NCBI GenBank assembly: GCA_033239525.1
Contig: BSYO01000023.1
Location: 14,827,304 to 14,891,303, forward strand
Length of the DNA stretch: 64,000 bases
Source of the DNA: Nepenthes gracilis
Taxonomy: Eukaryota; Streptophyta; Magnoliopsida; Caryophyllales; Nepenthaceae
Reading direction: 5' to 3'
Of the stretch, positions 1-11,679 are shown piece by piece. Every line of letters starts with the position of its first letter. Position 1 is the stretch's first letter. The notes under the pieces were generated by a model. That model had not been told where the DNA came from and made no database searches. It saw nothing but the letters and a program-made list of their open reading frames with translations. The position numbers were made by a program, and so were the translations under genes.

Positions 1-192
1 TTGAGCTCCGACTACTCTGTGAGCAGTGCTCGAATGAGGGTCGGGCGATGGGCAGTTGTGGTTATCGGGAGAGGTGCGATGACGACGGAAATCTGATGAA
101 GGGCTTCCAAATACATGAAAGTGTACCGATGAACGACTAAACAAGCAACCCGACACGGTTATAGAATACATTAACACAAAATATGACTAACA
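1..192 (-). repeat. 3' LTR of the gag-only copia element (partial)
   Basis: This stretch is a direct repeat of about 3,440-3,636 and ends on the plus strand in the same ACTAACA. On the minus strand it is the start of U3, immediately after a purine-rich tract (193-206, minus strand AAATGGGAAAAT) that fits a copia polypurine tract. The rest of the LTR lies left of the window. Confidence 0.85.
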
Positions 193-759
193 ATTTTCCC
201 ATTTGACAATTCCATGATAAAACCCCATACAAAAAAATAAATAAAAGACAGGATAATCACGGGTTCAGACACCACTGAGATAGAATCCGTGTACATGAAA
301 ATGGACACCTAGGAACAGACGACACAATACATAATGAAGTATAAAAAAATGTATGGAAGTTGTCGAGCTGCTGTATGCCAGGGAAGAGCTGTTATTCCTG
401 GACAATTATCGTTAGTGTAAAAATAGATAATAGTAGGAAAATAATAATATGAGATAAATAGAATATATCAGAGCGCAGGAGAACCATGAATTACCAAGGA
501 AAATGATAATAACTAATCACAGGAGAACTCCCCCTAACATAGATAACCTCCCTCTATCTCCCCCTAAAACAAATAATTAAATACCTCCCTAAGGTAGAGA
601 TCTACTCCATCTTTTTGTCACGAATGACCAAAGGGTAATAAAGCTCACTTTTCTTGATCCATGTTTTCTTACCATATTTTATAGTGTTGTGTAAATTCGT
701 CATTTGATCATTTAGAAGGTTGATACGGTGAATGGGATAATCTATCTTTGGATATTGCC

Positions 760-2485
760 GAAAATTATTTTAACGCGATGTTATGGGGAAGTAGGGGCGA
801 ATATGGCCAATAATGCCGCTCCCATGACATGTTGGGACGAATTTGGTATTGACGTCAGAATTATACATTTGTTTCCTAATAAAATTAAAGCCAAAATTTT
901 GCCTACTAGTTAAAATTTGAATGTTTTGTGCATTGGCCCAATTCTCTGGGAAAACTTTTAACGATTGATCAATACGGGTAGACAATGTGCTACTTTACCT
1001 TGGGATGGAAGTGGCTCGAACAAATAGAGTTTTAGAGTTAACATCGGCTTGCAGGGCATTATCTGAATAACCCAACCCAGTTTTATTTCCTCCGATTTTT
1101 CCCAAACCGAGTTATGGTCTAATTGTTTGGATCCATTTGAGAATTATTTCAGATAATTATGAGCAACCCTCAAGATCGATTCAAGAGTTTTGATCTTTTC
1201 TGTTAATGAGCCATTCAATTTATTAACTTCTTGAATTTTTGTGTCTAACATGGATTTAAGAGCTAATTTTTTTTTTCATTTTTGTGACTCTATGCTTTAA
1301 TGACACATTAGTTTTCTTGGTCTGTAGGCATTCCTTAAACAATATATCATAAGCATTTTGAAGGTCACAAAATTCAACTTCTGACTCGTTCTTGGAGTCA
1401 TCAGATTGATTAAGATTTTGTTTTAGACGTTAATCATTTCCACACATCGAGGTTATAAAAGCTATATACTTGACATGGTCATCTTCAGTGCATATTCCAA
1501 TATCTTCTTCTTCGTCATCGCTCAAGGTTGCATTAGTTTTCAAGGCTTAACTTCGTTGACGTTTAAGATTTGGACATTCAGCACAATAATAGTCAAAACC
1601 TTGACACTCATAGCATTGAATTCCTTGGGTATTTTTCGGCTTAGATTCTTTAATTTTGCGCCAATGTTTCTTATCAGGTTTAAGTGATATTTTTAAATCC
1701 ACATTTGGTTTGTCAGATGAAGTTCTATTTTTCTTCAAAAATTTCTTAAAATTCCTAACAAATAAGGTAAAATCTTAATTTCTATTCGACTTCACATCGG
1801 AGTCACGGTTTCTCTTTTTCCTAATAGATTTTAGGGCAATCAATTTATTCTTACTTGACTGTGGAAGTGTATGCTTATAAGTTTGGAGAGATCTTACAAG
1901 TTCTTCGATCTTCATTTTATCAAGATCTTTACTTTCTTCGATAGCTGTGACTTTAGGCTTAAATTACTCAGGGTGCGATCTAAAAACTTTTCTAACAATT
2001 TTATTTTCAAGAATTTGTTCTCCTAAATTTAACATGAAGTTCACAATATTATTTAATTGTGTATAAAATTCATCGAATGTTTCATCATCCTTCATTTGGA
2101 TTTCTTCAAATCTAGTTGTAAGTATTTGTAATTTAGAATTTTTTACTAATTTTGTTTATTCATGGGTAATCCTAAGAATGTCCCACGCATCTTTAGAGGT
2201 CTCACACATAGATATGCGTTTAAACTCTTCGGGGGATACTGCCATAAAAATGGCATGTTGTCCCTTACTATTCCAATTGTACAAATCAAGCTTTTCTTTT
2301 GTCCAAAAGGATAGAGCTTTTGGTTTATCACTCGAAATACTTTTGGGTGGAGTCCACCCAATTTGGGTGCCAGTCCACTTGCGTTCATCCGTTGATTTGA
2401 TGAAGGCTCTCATACGAACCTTCCAATAGGTATAGTTGCTCCCATCAAAGAAAGGAGAAACGGATAGAGATCCACTTGTATACAT
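760..2485 (-). pseudogene. Copia gag (UBN2 type) with zinc knuckle, broken
   Basis: The Met at 2,485 begins a gag with the typical plant copia opening FFDGSNYTYWKVRMRAF, followed by the UBN2 helical core. One reading frame can be followed leftwards through two in-frame stops (about 2,153 and 1,971) to a CCHC-like knuckle near 1,560-1,640 (C-x2-C-x4-Y-x4-C), in which Tyr replaces the zinc-binding His. An acidic, coiled tail follows, and a second knuckle-like remnant (CHGSGIIGHIRP) lies near 800-840, as in copia elements with a long gag. No protease is seen after it. The product would be the particle-forming protein that packages element RNA. As it stands it cannot be made intact. Confidence 0.8.
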
Positions 2486-2528
2486 CTAGATTTGGGGTCA
2501 TAGATCGGGGTAAGTCTTTGATACTAAT

Positions 2529-3636
2529 TGAAGAAAACTTTTCGTTCCAAAACACAATAAAATTTTGAACCCTTAATAAATTTACAAAAGCAGTAAAAAT
2601 AAAAATATTTAATACATGTAAAGAATATTCAAATCTAGATAATATAAATACTAACAAGTACAAAAGGTAAAGTAATGAGTAATAATAAAAAGGAGACAAT
2701 TTTTGATGATGAAGGAAAAACTCGATAACTGCGGTTATCAAGAAAAACTCTCCGAGCTTCAACGGTTAGGGAGGATATCCACTACAAAAATCGCGCTAAC
2801 CTAACCGACTTACTCCCATCTTATGATTCGTACCAAGGAACTCCTTAGATTTGCCAATGACAACGAAATCGAATACCTTTTGGTATTCAAATCAATCTTT
2901 TCTCACGAACCGCTTGAATTTCCATACACCACTAAGGCCCAATATCCACGCCACTGACGTTGCCACGAAGGTTAACGGGCGGGAAGAGGTGTATAGGATA
3001 AAGCACGATATGGAGAGAAAACTTTGTCAATGAAACACAATCGTTGGAATAAAGTTTTCTCAAGTATGGAGCACAAAGATGAGAGGTTTTTCAAGGTCAA
3101 AGCTATTCCAAAATCATTTCAAAGCCCTTAAGGTTAAAATCATAAGACATATATATATATGGAGCCTTAAAAAATATATTAAAAATATAGCTGTTGGAAG
3201 AATGCACGTTGCTCTCGAGCGCGCGGCGTGCGTTGACTAGGTTTCACGGTCACACACAACGTTGTCAAGTGCGAAGAAGGTGAGCGTCAGGCGGGGGTTT
3301 TCTATTTTTGGCGCTTGACCACATAGAAAGCGAGCATCGAGTGGGGGCTTATTGGATACATCGCTCGATCATGGATCCAGCGTGCCTCAAACTTGGCTTC
3401 TCAGGAATCAGCTCTCAAGAGAGATTTGAGCGTGCCTTGTGCTTTGGCTACTTTGTGAGCAGTGCTCGAATGCGGGTTGTGCGACGGGCAGCCATAGTTA
3501 TCGGGAGAGGTGCGATGAGAATCCTTGAACGGAAATCAGATGAAGTGCTTCCAAATATGTGAAAGTGCACCGACAAACGATCAAACGAACAATCTGACAC
3601 GGTTACAAAATATGCTAATACAAAATACGACTAACA
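2529..3636 (-). repeat. 5' LTR of the gag-only copia element
   Basis: The LTR is 1,108 bp, with TG at 2,529 and CA at 3,635-3,636 on the plus strand. The adjacent minus-strand sequence at 2,512-2,528 reads TTAGTATCAAAGACTT, a diverged initiator-methionine tRNA binding site. Inside are phrases built on GCTCGAGCGTGCCTC-like motifs, which recur in the LTR-like stretches at 38,490-39,190 and 61,040-61,440. The base after the LTR (3,637) starts an unrelated copia pol. Confidence 0.8.
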
Positions 3637-3649
3637 CCTCAAAATCAAA

Positions 3650-6330
3650 TACCATACTCCTGGGTAAAGCTCTTGTCTATAAGATGAGCTTTGTATCGAA
3701 CTTTTGAACCATTAAACTTAATTTTCTTTTATATACCCATTTGGTATTTGCTGTAGTCTTATCAAGTGAAAGAGCAATCATATCTTAAGTGTGAGTTTTA
3801 TGAAGTGTGTCAAACTCTTTAGATATAGTTTGTTGCTAGAGAGGGTAAGAGCATGCTTTGCGATAATAGTGTGGCCAATGAAGAGTAGTAATAGTAGAGA
3901 AAAAGTGATAGTAATAAAAATGGGTAGAAGCTCGTACTTGATTGGTGTGGTGAATATCCATAGTGGAGGAGGACTTCAAGGGGTGGTTGTAACGTCGGGG
4001 TTATTAGAGAATCCAAACTTGAAGGAGTGATTGAGCTTACAAGATCTATATCAAACAAAAAAATTTGGGAAGGGATTGATGGTCGGAATGATGAAAATTT
4101 AATAGGAAAAGAAAGTGTCTGGAAGGAATAAAGAGACATTAGTAAAATTTTTATTCTCCTAAAATTTAATATTTTTAAAAATATGAAGATGTTTGATAAT
4201 AGGATCATAACGCCGATGAATTTTATGTTCAATGCCATAACCAAGAAAGTAGCAAAGTCAAGGGCGAGGTTTAAATTTATTATGCTTATAAGGAGGTAAT
4301 AGGACAAAATAAGTATAGTAAAAAATTTAAGAAATGAATAATTGAGTACCTTATTGTAAAGATGCTTATATAGAGGTTGGTTTGAAATGGTAGTAGATGA
4401 TACTCAATTAATATTATAAATAGCTGTAAGGGAAACTTCTCCCCAAAATATCTCAGGTAAAGAATCAAAGATGAGGAGAGTACAAACAATGGCAAGAATT
4501 TGACGATACTTATGTTTAGTAAAACTATTTTGTTGGAAAGTTTAATGATATGATCAATAAAATAAAGTGTTTATTTGTTAAAGTTTGTTTAGAAAGAAAG
4601 TAGAAATATATTTCATAGTATTGTCAAAATGAAAGGCTTTGATTGTGTGATCAAATTTAATTTTTATCGTCTGCCAAAATTACGAAAAAGTATTAAGTAG
4701 CTCAGAACAATTGTGTAAAATATAAATTAATGTATAATGAGAGTAATTATTGATAAAGATAATAAAGTAACGAGATCCGCCCTTAGTGGAACTACGGATG
4801 AGATCCTAAATATTAAAATGAACTATATCAAAAAGGTGTTGATTCCTAAGAGTTACTTTTATTAAAAGATAAGGTCGTTTGTTTATCCAAGTGACAAGAC
4901 ATATAATAAAAAGAGTCAAAAGTTACTTGGTCTAAGTAACTATTATTGGTTAAGGATTGAATATGAGAAAAGAAGGGTGACCAAGTCGGCTGTGCCAAAG
5001 ATTAGAAGAGATAGCAGTAGCAAGCGGATGGGTGGAACATCAATGTAGATGACCAAGAGAGGTAAGATAAAAAAGAAGACCAATTTTACATCCCGTTCTA
5101 ATGAGTTGGCCGTTTTTTGATGTTACACATCACAACTTTTGTGAGAAAAATTTAAGGTAAGGCCACATTTAATATGTTGACTAACGGATATAATATTTAG
5201 AGATAAATTTAAAATATCATAAGTATTTAGAATATAAAAGTCGGGAGGGGAGATATATGACCAATATGATTGACTGATATATGAGAACTATTAGCAGTAT
5301 ATATAAAGGGCATGTTAGTTGAAGAAGTCTTATGAGATAGTAAGAAAGAATTAGGTATCATGTGACTGTAATAGGTAAAATCAATAAAGCAAAAGGAGGA
5401 TGCACTGAAAAGACAATTGGTGTAGAAGTACAAAACAGAATCTAGTCAACCATTGCCTTAAGATCAGTAGTAGCAGTAAGAGATGACAGGATAGAGGATG
5501 GACCAAAATTTGTCAAATTTGTAGAGATGGCAGCTATGAGCTTATGTAAGTCATTGGTCTTTCCCTTTGAGCATTTTTAGCATCATTTGTCCATTTTTTT
5601 AAGGAAGTTTGAGATATAATGTTTTTTTTTTTTTATTTATGTTTACAGTAAGACATTTTCCATTGAATTGACGGGAAGCGGAGGAAGTAAAATCCATAAC
5701 TGGAGTAGATGAGTTAGGTGATGTAGTGGTTATGACTGTATCAATCGAATGAACATGACAAGTTTTTTGTCGAGTCTTCTCATAAATAAGTTTTGTGAGG
5801 GCAATATCACGAGTTTATAATGGAGAGTGATGGAGTAGAGAGACTCTAGTGTGCTCAAAATCATGATGGCTGTTCATTATAAAATAAATAAACTAATGAT
5901 GATCTCAATATTCCACAAAGAGTTTTGTATATATTGAGCATCTGGGAATGATAAAGTAGCCTGAGAAAGCTGATCACATAAGCTACTAACTTGAGAACAA
6001 AACTCATCAATTGTTTGATTAGGCTCCTGACTTATCTGATAAAATTTGAATTCCAACTGAAATTGGAAGGTAGCATCACTATAGCAGTTATATCAATTGG
6101 CAAGAAAATATCAAGTAAGTTTGGCATTCTAAAATTTAGAAAGGAGGCTCTGAATAGAAGTAACATATATGTTAATAAATGAAGAAAGTATCTTTCATTG
6201 GAATATTTTCCATTCCTCCGTATGTTTGTTGAACTCTTGTGCTTTTTTCTTATCTATTTTTATATCTGGTTTGTTTTCATGACAAACTACCAAAGTAGAT
6301 GGCTAGTTAAAAAACTAGATATTTGTTGGG
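3650..6330 (-). pseudogene. Copia gag-pol remnant of element A
   Basis: The domains are visible in order on the minus strand despite many stops and shifts. A gag piece lies near 5,560-6,100 (FKFYQISQEPNQTIDEFCSQ..LCDQL). A protease to pre-integrase region spans 5,095-5,433 (SSHISVNHIGHIS). The integrase catalytic and C-terminal region runs about 4,140-5,080, including the conserved LGYGIEHK-like end. The opening of reverse transcriptase is at 3,650-3,790 (NTKWVYKRK). Frames change several times, so no functional protein is possible. Protein comparison with element B would refine the domain limits. Confidence 0.75.
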
Positions 6331-7099
6331 CCCAGGCATTGTAGTTTGTAACATCTAAAATAATCTCAATAGCGTGAAAATTAATGATGCTGATCAAATG
6401 ATGAGAAATTGATGACTGAATAAGAACTACCACACAAAGCTAGATATGTCAGAATCTCACTAAAAAAGATGTTGGAAAAGTCGTCGGGAAATCTATCGGT
6501 GGTTGAAAAGGGGCCGGAAGTTAGTGGCCAACAATGATGCTGCAAGAGTACCTGGAAAAGATGCTAAAAAATTTATTGGTAGTCAAAAAGGTCACAGAAG
6601 TTGGTGGTAGCAGCCGGCGGGGATGTGCCACTAGGTCACTGTGAATATACTGGTGGTGGGACCTTAAAGCTGGGCTGCTTCGAGAAGAACTATGCCTCTT
6701 TGAGAAAAAGAAAATCTAATGGGCCTGAGCCGACAGAGATAGGCTTTGGTGAGATGAAGTTTGGATAGGCTTGCATCTCAAAGCGACATGTTTAACTTTG
6801 TTTAGTGGTGTACAAGGACTCTTAAGAATGACGTGTTTTGATGCATGTAAGGTAATGAAATGCTGCGTTTCAATCACTCACAATCACACAGCTGGAAGAA
6901 CAAACTATGCATTATTCGAAAGAAGGTTCATGAAATGATGTGCTTTCAGTCATCGTCTTCTTTTAGAAGAAATGTTTGTAATGACGGTGTAACAGGAGCA
7001 GCACTGATAAACAGAGTGCCAATGACAATGATTCAGAAGATTCTAGTGACGACGATGGAACCACAGTCATGTAATGATGGAAATCTGGAGGCAATGGCT

Positions 7100-7215
7100 T
7101 TTTAGATTGAAATGTGACGCCAATGGTGCTATACCGATGGTTATGTGTGCCGATGGTGATGTATCGGTGGTAGTGTATGCCAATGGTGGAGCATGCCGAT
7201 GGTGGTGCACTGGAA
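7100..7215 (+). repeat. Short degenerate tandem repeat in leader of element A
   Basis: Units of about 17-20 bases built on GCCGATGGTGATGT recur five or six times with substitutions, in the untranslated leader between the LTR and gag of element A. Confidence 0.6.
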
Positions 7216-7280
7216 AGAGATGATGAAAAAATTATATAGATAATACAAATTTAAGTAGGTTTGATAAACCTACCTTTGAT

Positions 7281-7561
7281 GCTATGAAGAAATATGACAG
7301 GAGAAATAAGGAAAAATTTCTATATTTTGTATATATATAGCTATATAATAGGTCATCATTTTATAAAAAAATGAGGCTGCCTAAAATAAAAAAGTCACGA
7401 TAATAATAATTACATAAATAATTTAAATTAAAAAATATCAATCCTTTAATTTAGAAATAATATTATTTATATTAATATATATAAATATCCTAAATTAGAA
7501 GATAGTCATCTAATTTAGAAAGGATATTATATAATATCCTAATGAAAAATGAGAGTTAATA
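7281..7561 (-). repeat. 5' LTR of copia element A
   Basis: This AT-rich 281 bp LTR is clearly related to those of element B at 34,526-34,773 and 39,380-39,660, sharing the AAATTAGAAGATA and TCTAATTTAG phrases. The right edge TTAATA matches the edge of the B LTRs. At the left edge the minus strand continues with GCATCAAAGG, a decayed methionine-tRNA binding site. Confidence 0.7.
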
Positions 7562-7914
7562 GTTTCTTGAAAGAGTATGTTAATACTCTGTAGATGAATG
7601 AAATGATCCCTCTTATTTATGTTGTTGCTTCTTGTTCCGAAAGAACTAGTGTTTGTTTCTCCATTTGAGTTTACCAAGTATTAAACATTGCAAGTCTAAA
7701 ATTAGCTGTTGCTGCCTCTGCCTTGCATCTCAGCGTATTATTTTCCCCAGCTGTCCCTGCCACTCATAAATGATTCAGATAGATCAGCAACCAGTTGCGG
7801 CTGCCACTATTCTGAATTTAAGTTATAATGGTCGGTTCTTAATTAGTACTGCATCCGATTGTCTATTGATTTATCCATGATTAATTTGATTTTGATGTTT
7901 GTGGGTTGATGCAG

Positions 7915-9431
7915 CTTAGAAAATTGGTACTACAGAATATTGGTTTTGATGATTGGGACTTTAAGTAATGCTGAGATTGCTGTGGATGCCCTGTCCATAT
8001 GGTACTTGTCGGACTCTGATACATTTTTATTCATGATTAATTGACACTCTTTGAACAAAAAAAAAGTAGACCGACACTGTTACTGATAGAGATGAAAATT
8101 GCTCATTTTCACCAATAATTTATGACATATCTGATTGCCGTCTTTGGCAGCATGACCATTAATGGATGGGAGATGATGATTCCTTTTGGCTTCTTTGCTG
8201 CTACTGGGTACACAGAATTAACTGTCAACTACTTCCATTTTGTTTTTCTTTGCACTGGACATCTTGATTTAGATATAGGATGGCTAAATACTGTTCGAAT
8301 GCAATTCTGCAGAGTAAGAGTTGCCAATGAACTGGGCGCAGGCAACGGGAAGGGAGCAAAATTTGCGACCAAAGTTTCAGTGATGCAGTCCACAATAATT
8401 GGCCTCTTCTTCTTCGTTCTTATACTCATATTTCATGACAAGTACGCGTTGATCTTCACCAGCAGCTCCGCTGTTCTTAAGGAAGCTGATAAACTTGCAG
8501 TACTTTTGGCATTCTCCATTCTCCTTAACAGTATTCAGCCTGTCCTCTCTGGTAAAGTCCTTCATCCTTTTGACACTTATTGGAATCAAAATGTTCTATT
8601 CATTCATGGAATAAACCTTTTGCTGTCAACCCAGATAAACCGATTTGAGCCAATGAACTATTTGTGTCAAATTGTGCAAACAGGGGTGGCAGTTGGATCG
8701 GGATGGCAGTCATGGGTTGCTTACATAAATCTTTTCTGCTATTATATTATCGGGCTACCACTCGGAATTGTCATGGGATGGGTGTTCCACACCGGTGTTA
8801 TGGTAAATACTTCATATACCCTTCACATATTTTGGTTAGCATTTTTGGGTGGTGGTTTTAAATTAGGCATATTGAGTAGGATAAACGAGTAATATTCTCT
8901 TAGCATTGCTTAATTCTGTGCTAGTAGCCTAGTCTTCAGGAGCAGATCCTTTAGCATGAAACGTTACTTAGTGGTTGAGTTGTTCAACTCAAATCATTTC
9001 TGATACTAAAATAATCTTGTGGCGTGTGTGTGAATGATGACAATGGCAGGGCATCTGGGCTGGAATGATCTTCGGAGGAACTTTTCTTCAGACGGTAATA
9101 TTGTGCATCTTAACCGCAAGGTCTAACTGGGATAAAGAGGTTAGATCTTCTCCATGTTTTGTTTTTGTTCAGCCCCTCTTTAGGTTAGTTTTCTCTTAAA
9201 ATTGGACCAATTCATTCGTACTGGCGTGAGCAATCCCATTCATGGTCCAACAAGGTGGCTTCACTTCACTTCACTTACAGTTTAGTGTAATGGCCACGCC
9301 TTTAGTTGAATATAAAATCAGTGCCAGCGTACCTGCCATTTTGAATTTTGTTTTGGGAAAATCTACAGGCAGAGAACGCGCAGAAGCGCGTACGGAAATG
9401 GACGACCCCGAATCCGGAGGATGAAACCTAA
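7915..9431 (+). CDS. MATE (DETOX) transporter, C-terminal half; 5' exons absent
   Basis: Six exons join in phase: 7,915-8,001, 8,151-8,207, 8,313-8,551, 8,684-8,802, 9,050-9,139 and 9,369-9,431 (stop TAA). All introns are GT-AG. The 217 residues read without a stop and begin ENWYYRILVLMIGTLSNAEI. They continue through MTINGWEMMIPFGFF and RVANELGAGNGKGAKFAT, membrane segments rich in F/I/L, and GVAVGSGWQSWVAYINLFCY, and end in a charged RVRKWTTPNPEDET tail. This matches the second half (roughly transmembrane helices 7-12) of plant MATE proteins of the DTX27 type, normally about 490 residues. These are proton- or sodium-coupled exporters of metabolites or xenobiotics at the vacuole or plasma membrane. 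The first half would start before 7,915, but copia elements occupy 1-7,561. Either those elements sit in an intron and the 5' exons lie left of the window, or the gene is a truncated pseudogene. The intact splice sites favour a gene functional until recently. Confidence 0.9.
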
Positions 9432-10319
9432 AGGTCAGTATTCTTTCTGCGAAGAAGATGAAGTAGTTAGTTTTCGCCCCCGTAAATTTGATTTGACAGT
9501 GGAGAAAGTAGTCAAATTAAGGGAGAGAGCTCACTCTGTTTTGCTATTGCTCAGTTATCCTTCCCTTCCCTTCCATTAATTTTATGGCAGCTTCGTAGGA
9601 AATGACCATTGAAGTTAAAACAGCGATCATGCTGCTGAGAGTCCGTCGGTTTTTTTGTTGCTTGTAGTCTGCTCCACGAAATCATCTGGCCATTAAATTT
9701 CTGACTTGTCTTTGTTAAATCCACTAAAATGTGCGCTCCTGCTTAATCGACATTTCTTGAATCTTCAAACAGAAACCGCCCGTAAAATTCAATAGAGCAG
9801 CAGTATGAACTGGGAACGATTCAAATGAATGCAACTTCCTATGGACATATATATATATCAGTAATTCTTTCAACTTTTTTTAAGTTTTCATAATTTATGC
9901 AATTTCCTTGCGTTATTTATATTTGTATAAGTATTAAGATATTATTTTCAGCTTAATGTTACATTTTTACTATGCAAAATAACATGGTAATACATGTGAT
10001 TGATGTTTTTAAAGTGATTGTATTAAATTAGGTGACATGATAAATATTGATTTATATAGTTAATCTTATTTCATAAAACTCAATACCTTTTATTATTGTA
10101 TTTTCAAATTGTTTACTGCATAACATTTCTTTTAAACATATGAAATAAATTAGCATACCATGTAAAATAATTAGAATGATCCTTAAAGGCCATTTTACAT
10201 TAAACAAACAATATCCTATTAAAATATTATTGCTATATTTAATAATAACAATAAATAAATGAATAGCCCAATAATAAGCTGGTTAACAGTAATTTCACTA
10301 TGGCATGCAGTTAAGAAAC
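9432..10319. other. 3' flank of MATE gene, then AT-rich DNA
   Basis: The first few hundred bases are presumably 3' untranslated sequence of the MATE gene. The rest is AT-rich with no coding potential or recognisable repeat. Confidence 0.5.
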
Positions 10320-10465
10320 CATGGGGAACTCTGTACAAGTTTAGAGAATGTGGTTGTTGTGACATCATATGAACGTTGTAGCGCCTGCGAATCATGGGGA
10401 ACTCTGTACAAGTTTAGAGAACGTGGTTGTTGTGACATCATATGAACGTTGTAGCGCCTGCGATG
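10320..10465. repeat. Perfectly phased 73-bp tandem duplication
   Basis: Two copies of a 73 bp unit beginning CATGGGGAACTCTGTACAAG occupy 10,320-10,392 and 10,393-10,465. They differ at one internal base (GAATG versus GAACG) and at the last two bases. A third, diverged partial copy (ending CATTGCAGCGCCC) is seen at about 10,607-10,641. The near-identity of the two copies implies a recent duplication. Confidence 0.9.
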
Positions 10466-10480
10466 TCTCCGGATAATTGG

Positions 10481-10584
10481 ATTTTAAATCCAACAACTTA
10501 CTACTTTTCTATAATAAAAAAATACATATAATATATATTTTTTAATTTTTAATAACAAAAAACATAAGTCGTTGTATTTAAAAT
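10481..10584. repeat. Inverted repeat, possible small MITE or foldback
   Basis: Bases 10,481-10,500 and 10,565-10,584 are inverted copies of one another at 18 of 20 positions, around an AT-rich loop of about 64 bases. The outer flanks (CGATGTCTCC / CAGATGCGCC) also pair loosely. The structure fits a short foldback or MITE that carries the GCGCC-containing flanks seen in the 73 bp duplication. Confidence 0.55.
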
Positions 10585-10689
10585 TTAACAACCTCAGATG
10601 CGCCACAGGTGTTATGATATCCATATGACATTGCAGCGCCCATCAATTTTACAAGTTAGGCATGCGATGGCCATAGGAGGGCCTCCCTT

Positions 10690-11039
10690 CTCGTTAACAT
10701 CAAACCAAATGATAATTTAACTTTTAAAAACCTAACCGAATTAAACTAATTTCCCTTCTTCTCTCAGTCTTCTACAAACCTCAAGAATCTGTTTGATTAA
10801 AAGCTATTTTAAAAAGTACCCCAATGGAAAATAAAATAAAATAAAACTTGTTAATTGGGTTTAAATTATTGAATCTTGGATTATTTCCTTAAGAGTTTAT
10901 AATCACTGGATGGATCATCTACAAGTTGGCTGAGGATTAGTTGAGCAATAAGTTTGTTAGAGATTGGTGCGATATTTGTGTGACGGATGTCCGTACAAAA
11001 GTGATTTCCAATGAATTGAAAATTTTGTGCCTAGTAGGC
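10690..11039. other. AT-rich intergenic DNA
   Basis: I see no gene, repeat or regulatory signal that can be supported here. Confidence 0.4.
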
Positions 11040-11660
11040 ATACCGTAGATGCCAATGTGTTGATTCTTGTAGGATTAATGCTTGAAGGATGTATATGTGT
11101 ATATTATCTAAAGAGGTAAACACGTGATATATGTGAGGGGTACATGTGCGTTAATACTTAATATAAAAGCTCATGCACATTTTTGCTAGGGATAACACAT
11201 ATAGGGTTTTTTAGTATTGATGCAGGGAGAAAAGAGGAGGAAGAAAAAAAAAAGAAAAAAAATATTTACTCATCATTTAGAATTCGAATTATTTTTAATT
11301 ATCCACTGATCCCAGTACGTTATTTTTATTATCAAGAATAATATTTTACTAGTCATTCTCTTCTTGTTTACTCATGTATTTTCTATTGGTTAGGATTTTT
11401 ATTATAAAGTGCTGTATCATTGTGTTATTAAAAGTTTTTATAATGAACTAACCATATAATATATATTTTGGACTTATAATCTCATGATTTTTTACTCTCA
11501 TTCTTAAAAGGAGTTTTTACACATAAAATATTATATCTCATTATTTATAATAATTATTTTAATATATATTATTGTATTATTTTTTTTATAGGTTCAAACA
11601 AAGGGTTTAAAAATAATTCTTATAGAGATTAGTTCTTAACTTTTTCAAGATCGAGATCCC
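11040..11660 (+). repeat. Copia-type LTR end with primer-binding site
   Basis: The stretch is related along its length to 33,060-33,700, sharing ATGTATTTTCTATTG, TTTTTATTATAA, TTTAAACAAAGGGTT-like and GATCCCAA phrases. At its right end the sequence GATCCCAACA is followed by AGTAATATTAGAGAT, a diverged methionine-tRNA binding site, which marks the end of a plus-strand copia 5' LTR. The left end of the LTR was not located. Diverged internal sequence follows for a few hundred bases. Confidence 0.6.
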
Positions 11661-11679
11661 AACAAGTAATATTAGAGAT

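Larger units (their letters stand above)
1..3636 (-). mobile_element. Gag-only Ty1/copia element, left end outside window
   Basis: Reading on the minus strand, the order is 5' LTR (2,529-3,636), primer-binding site (about 2,512-2,528), gag, a gap where pol should be, a purine-rich tract at about 193-206, and the start of the 3' LTR (1-192). The two LTR copies share their outer end, both starting TGTTAGTC on the minus strand. The internal part is only about 2.3 kb and shows gag but no protease, integrase, reverse transcriptase or RNase H, so the element could move only with help from a relative. It sits directly against a broken reverse transcriptase of another copia element at 3,637, which implies it inserted there. 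Its left flank and target duplication lie outside the window. LTR copies match at roughly four of five bases by eye, so it is not a recent insertion. Confidence 0.85.
3637..7561 (-). mobile_element. Ty1/copia element A, 3' part cut by the insertion at 3,636
   Basis: On the minus strand this holds a 5' LTR (7,281-7,561), an untranslated leader (about 6,430-7,280) with short repeats, then gag, protease, integrase and the first part of reverse transcriptase, where the gag-only element interrupts it. Element B (34,526-39,660) belongs to the same family. The two share the integrase C-terminal phrase around a YGI/EHK-like motif (about 4,230 in A, about 36,330 in B), the pre-integrase domain, and an LTR of the same 281 bp length. 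The rest of reverse transcriptase, RNase H and the 3' LTR of A should lie left of the window. Confidence 0.8.
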
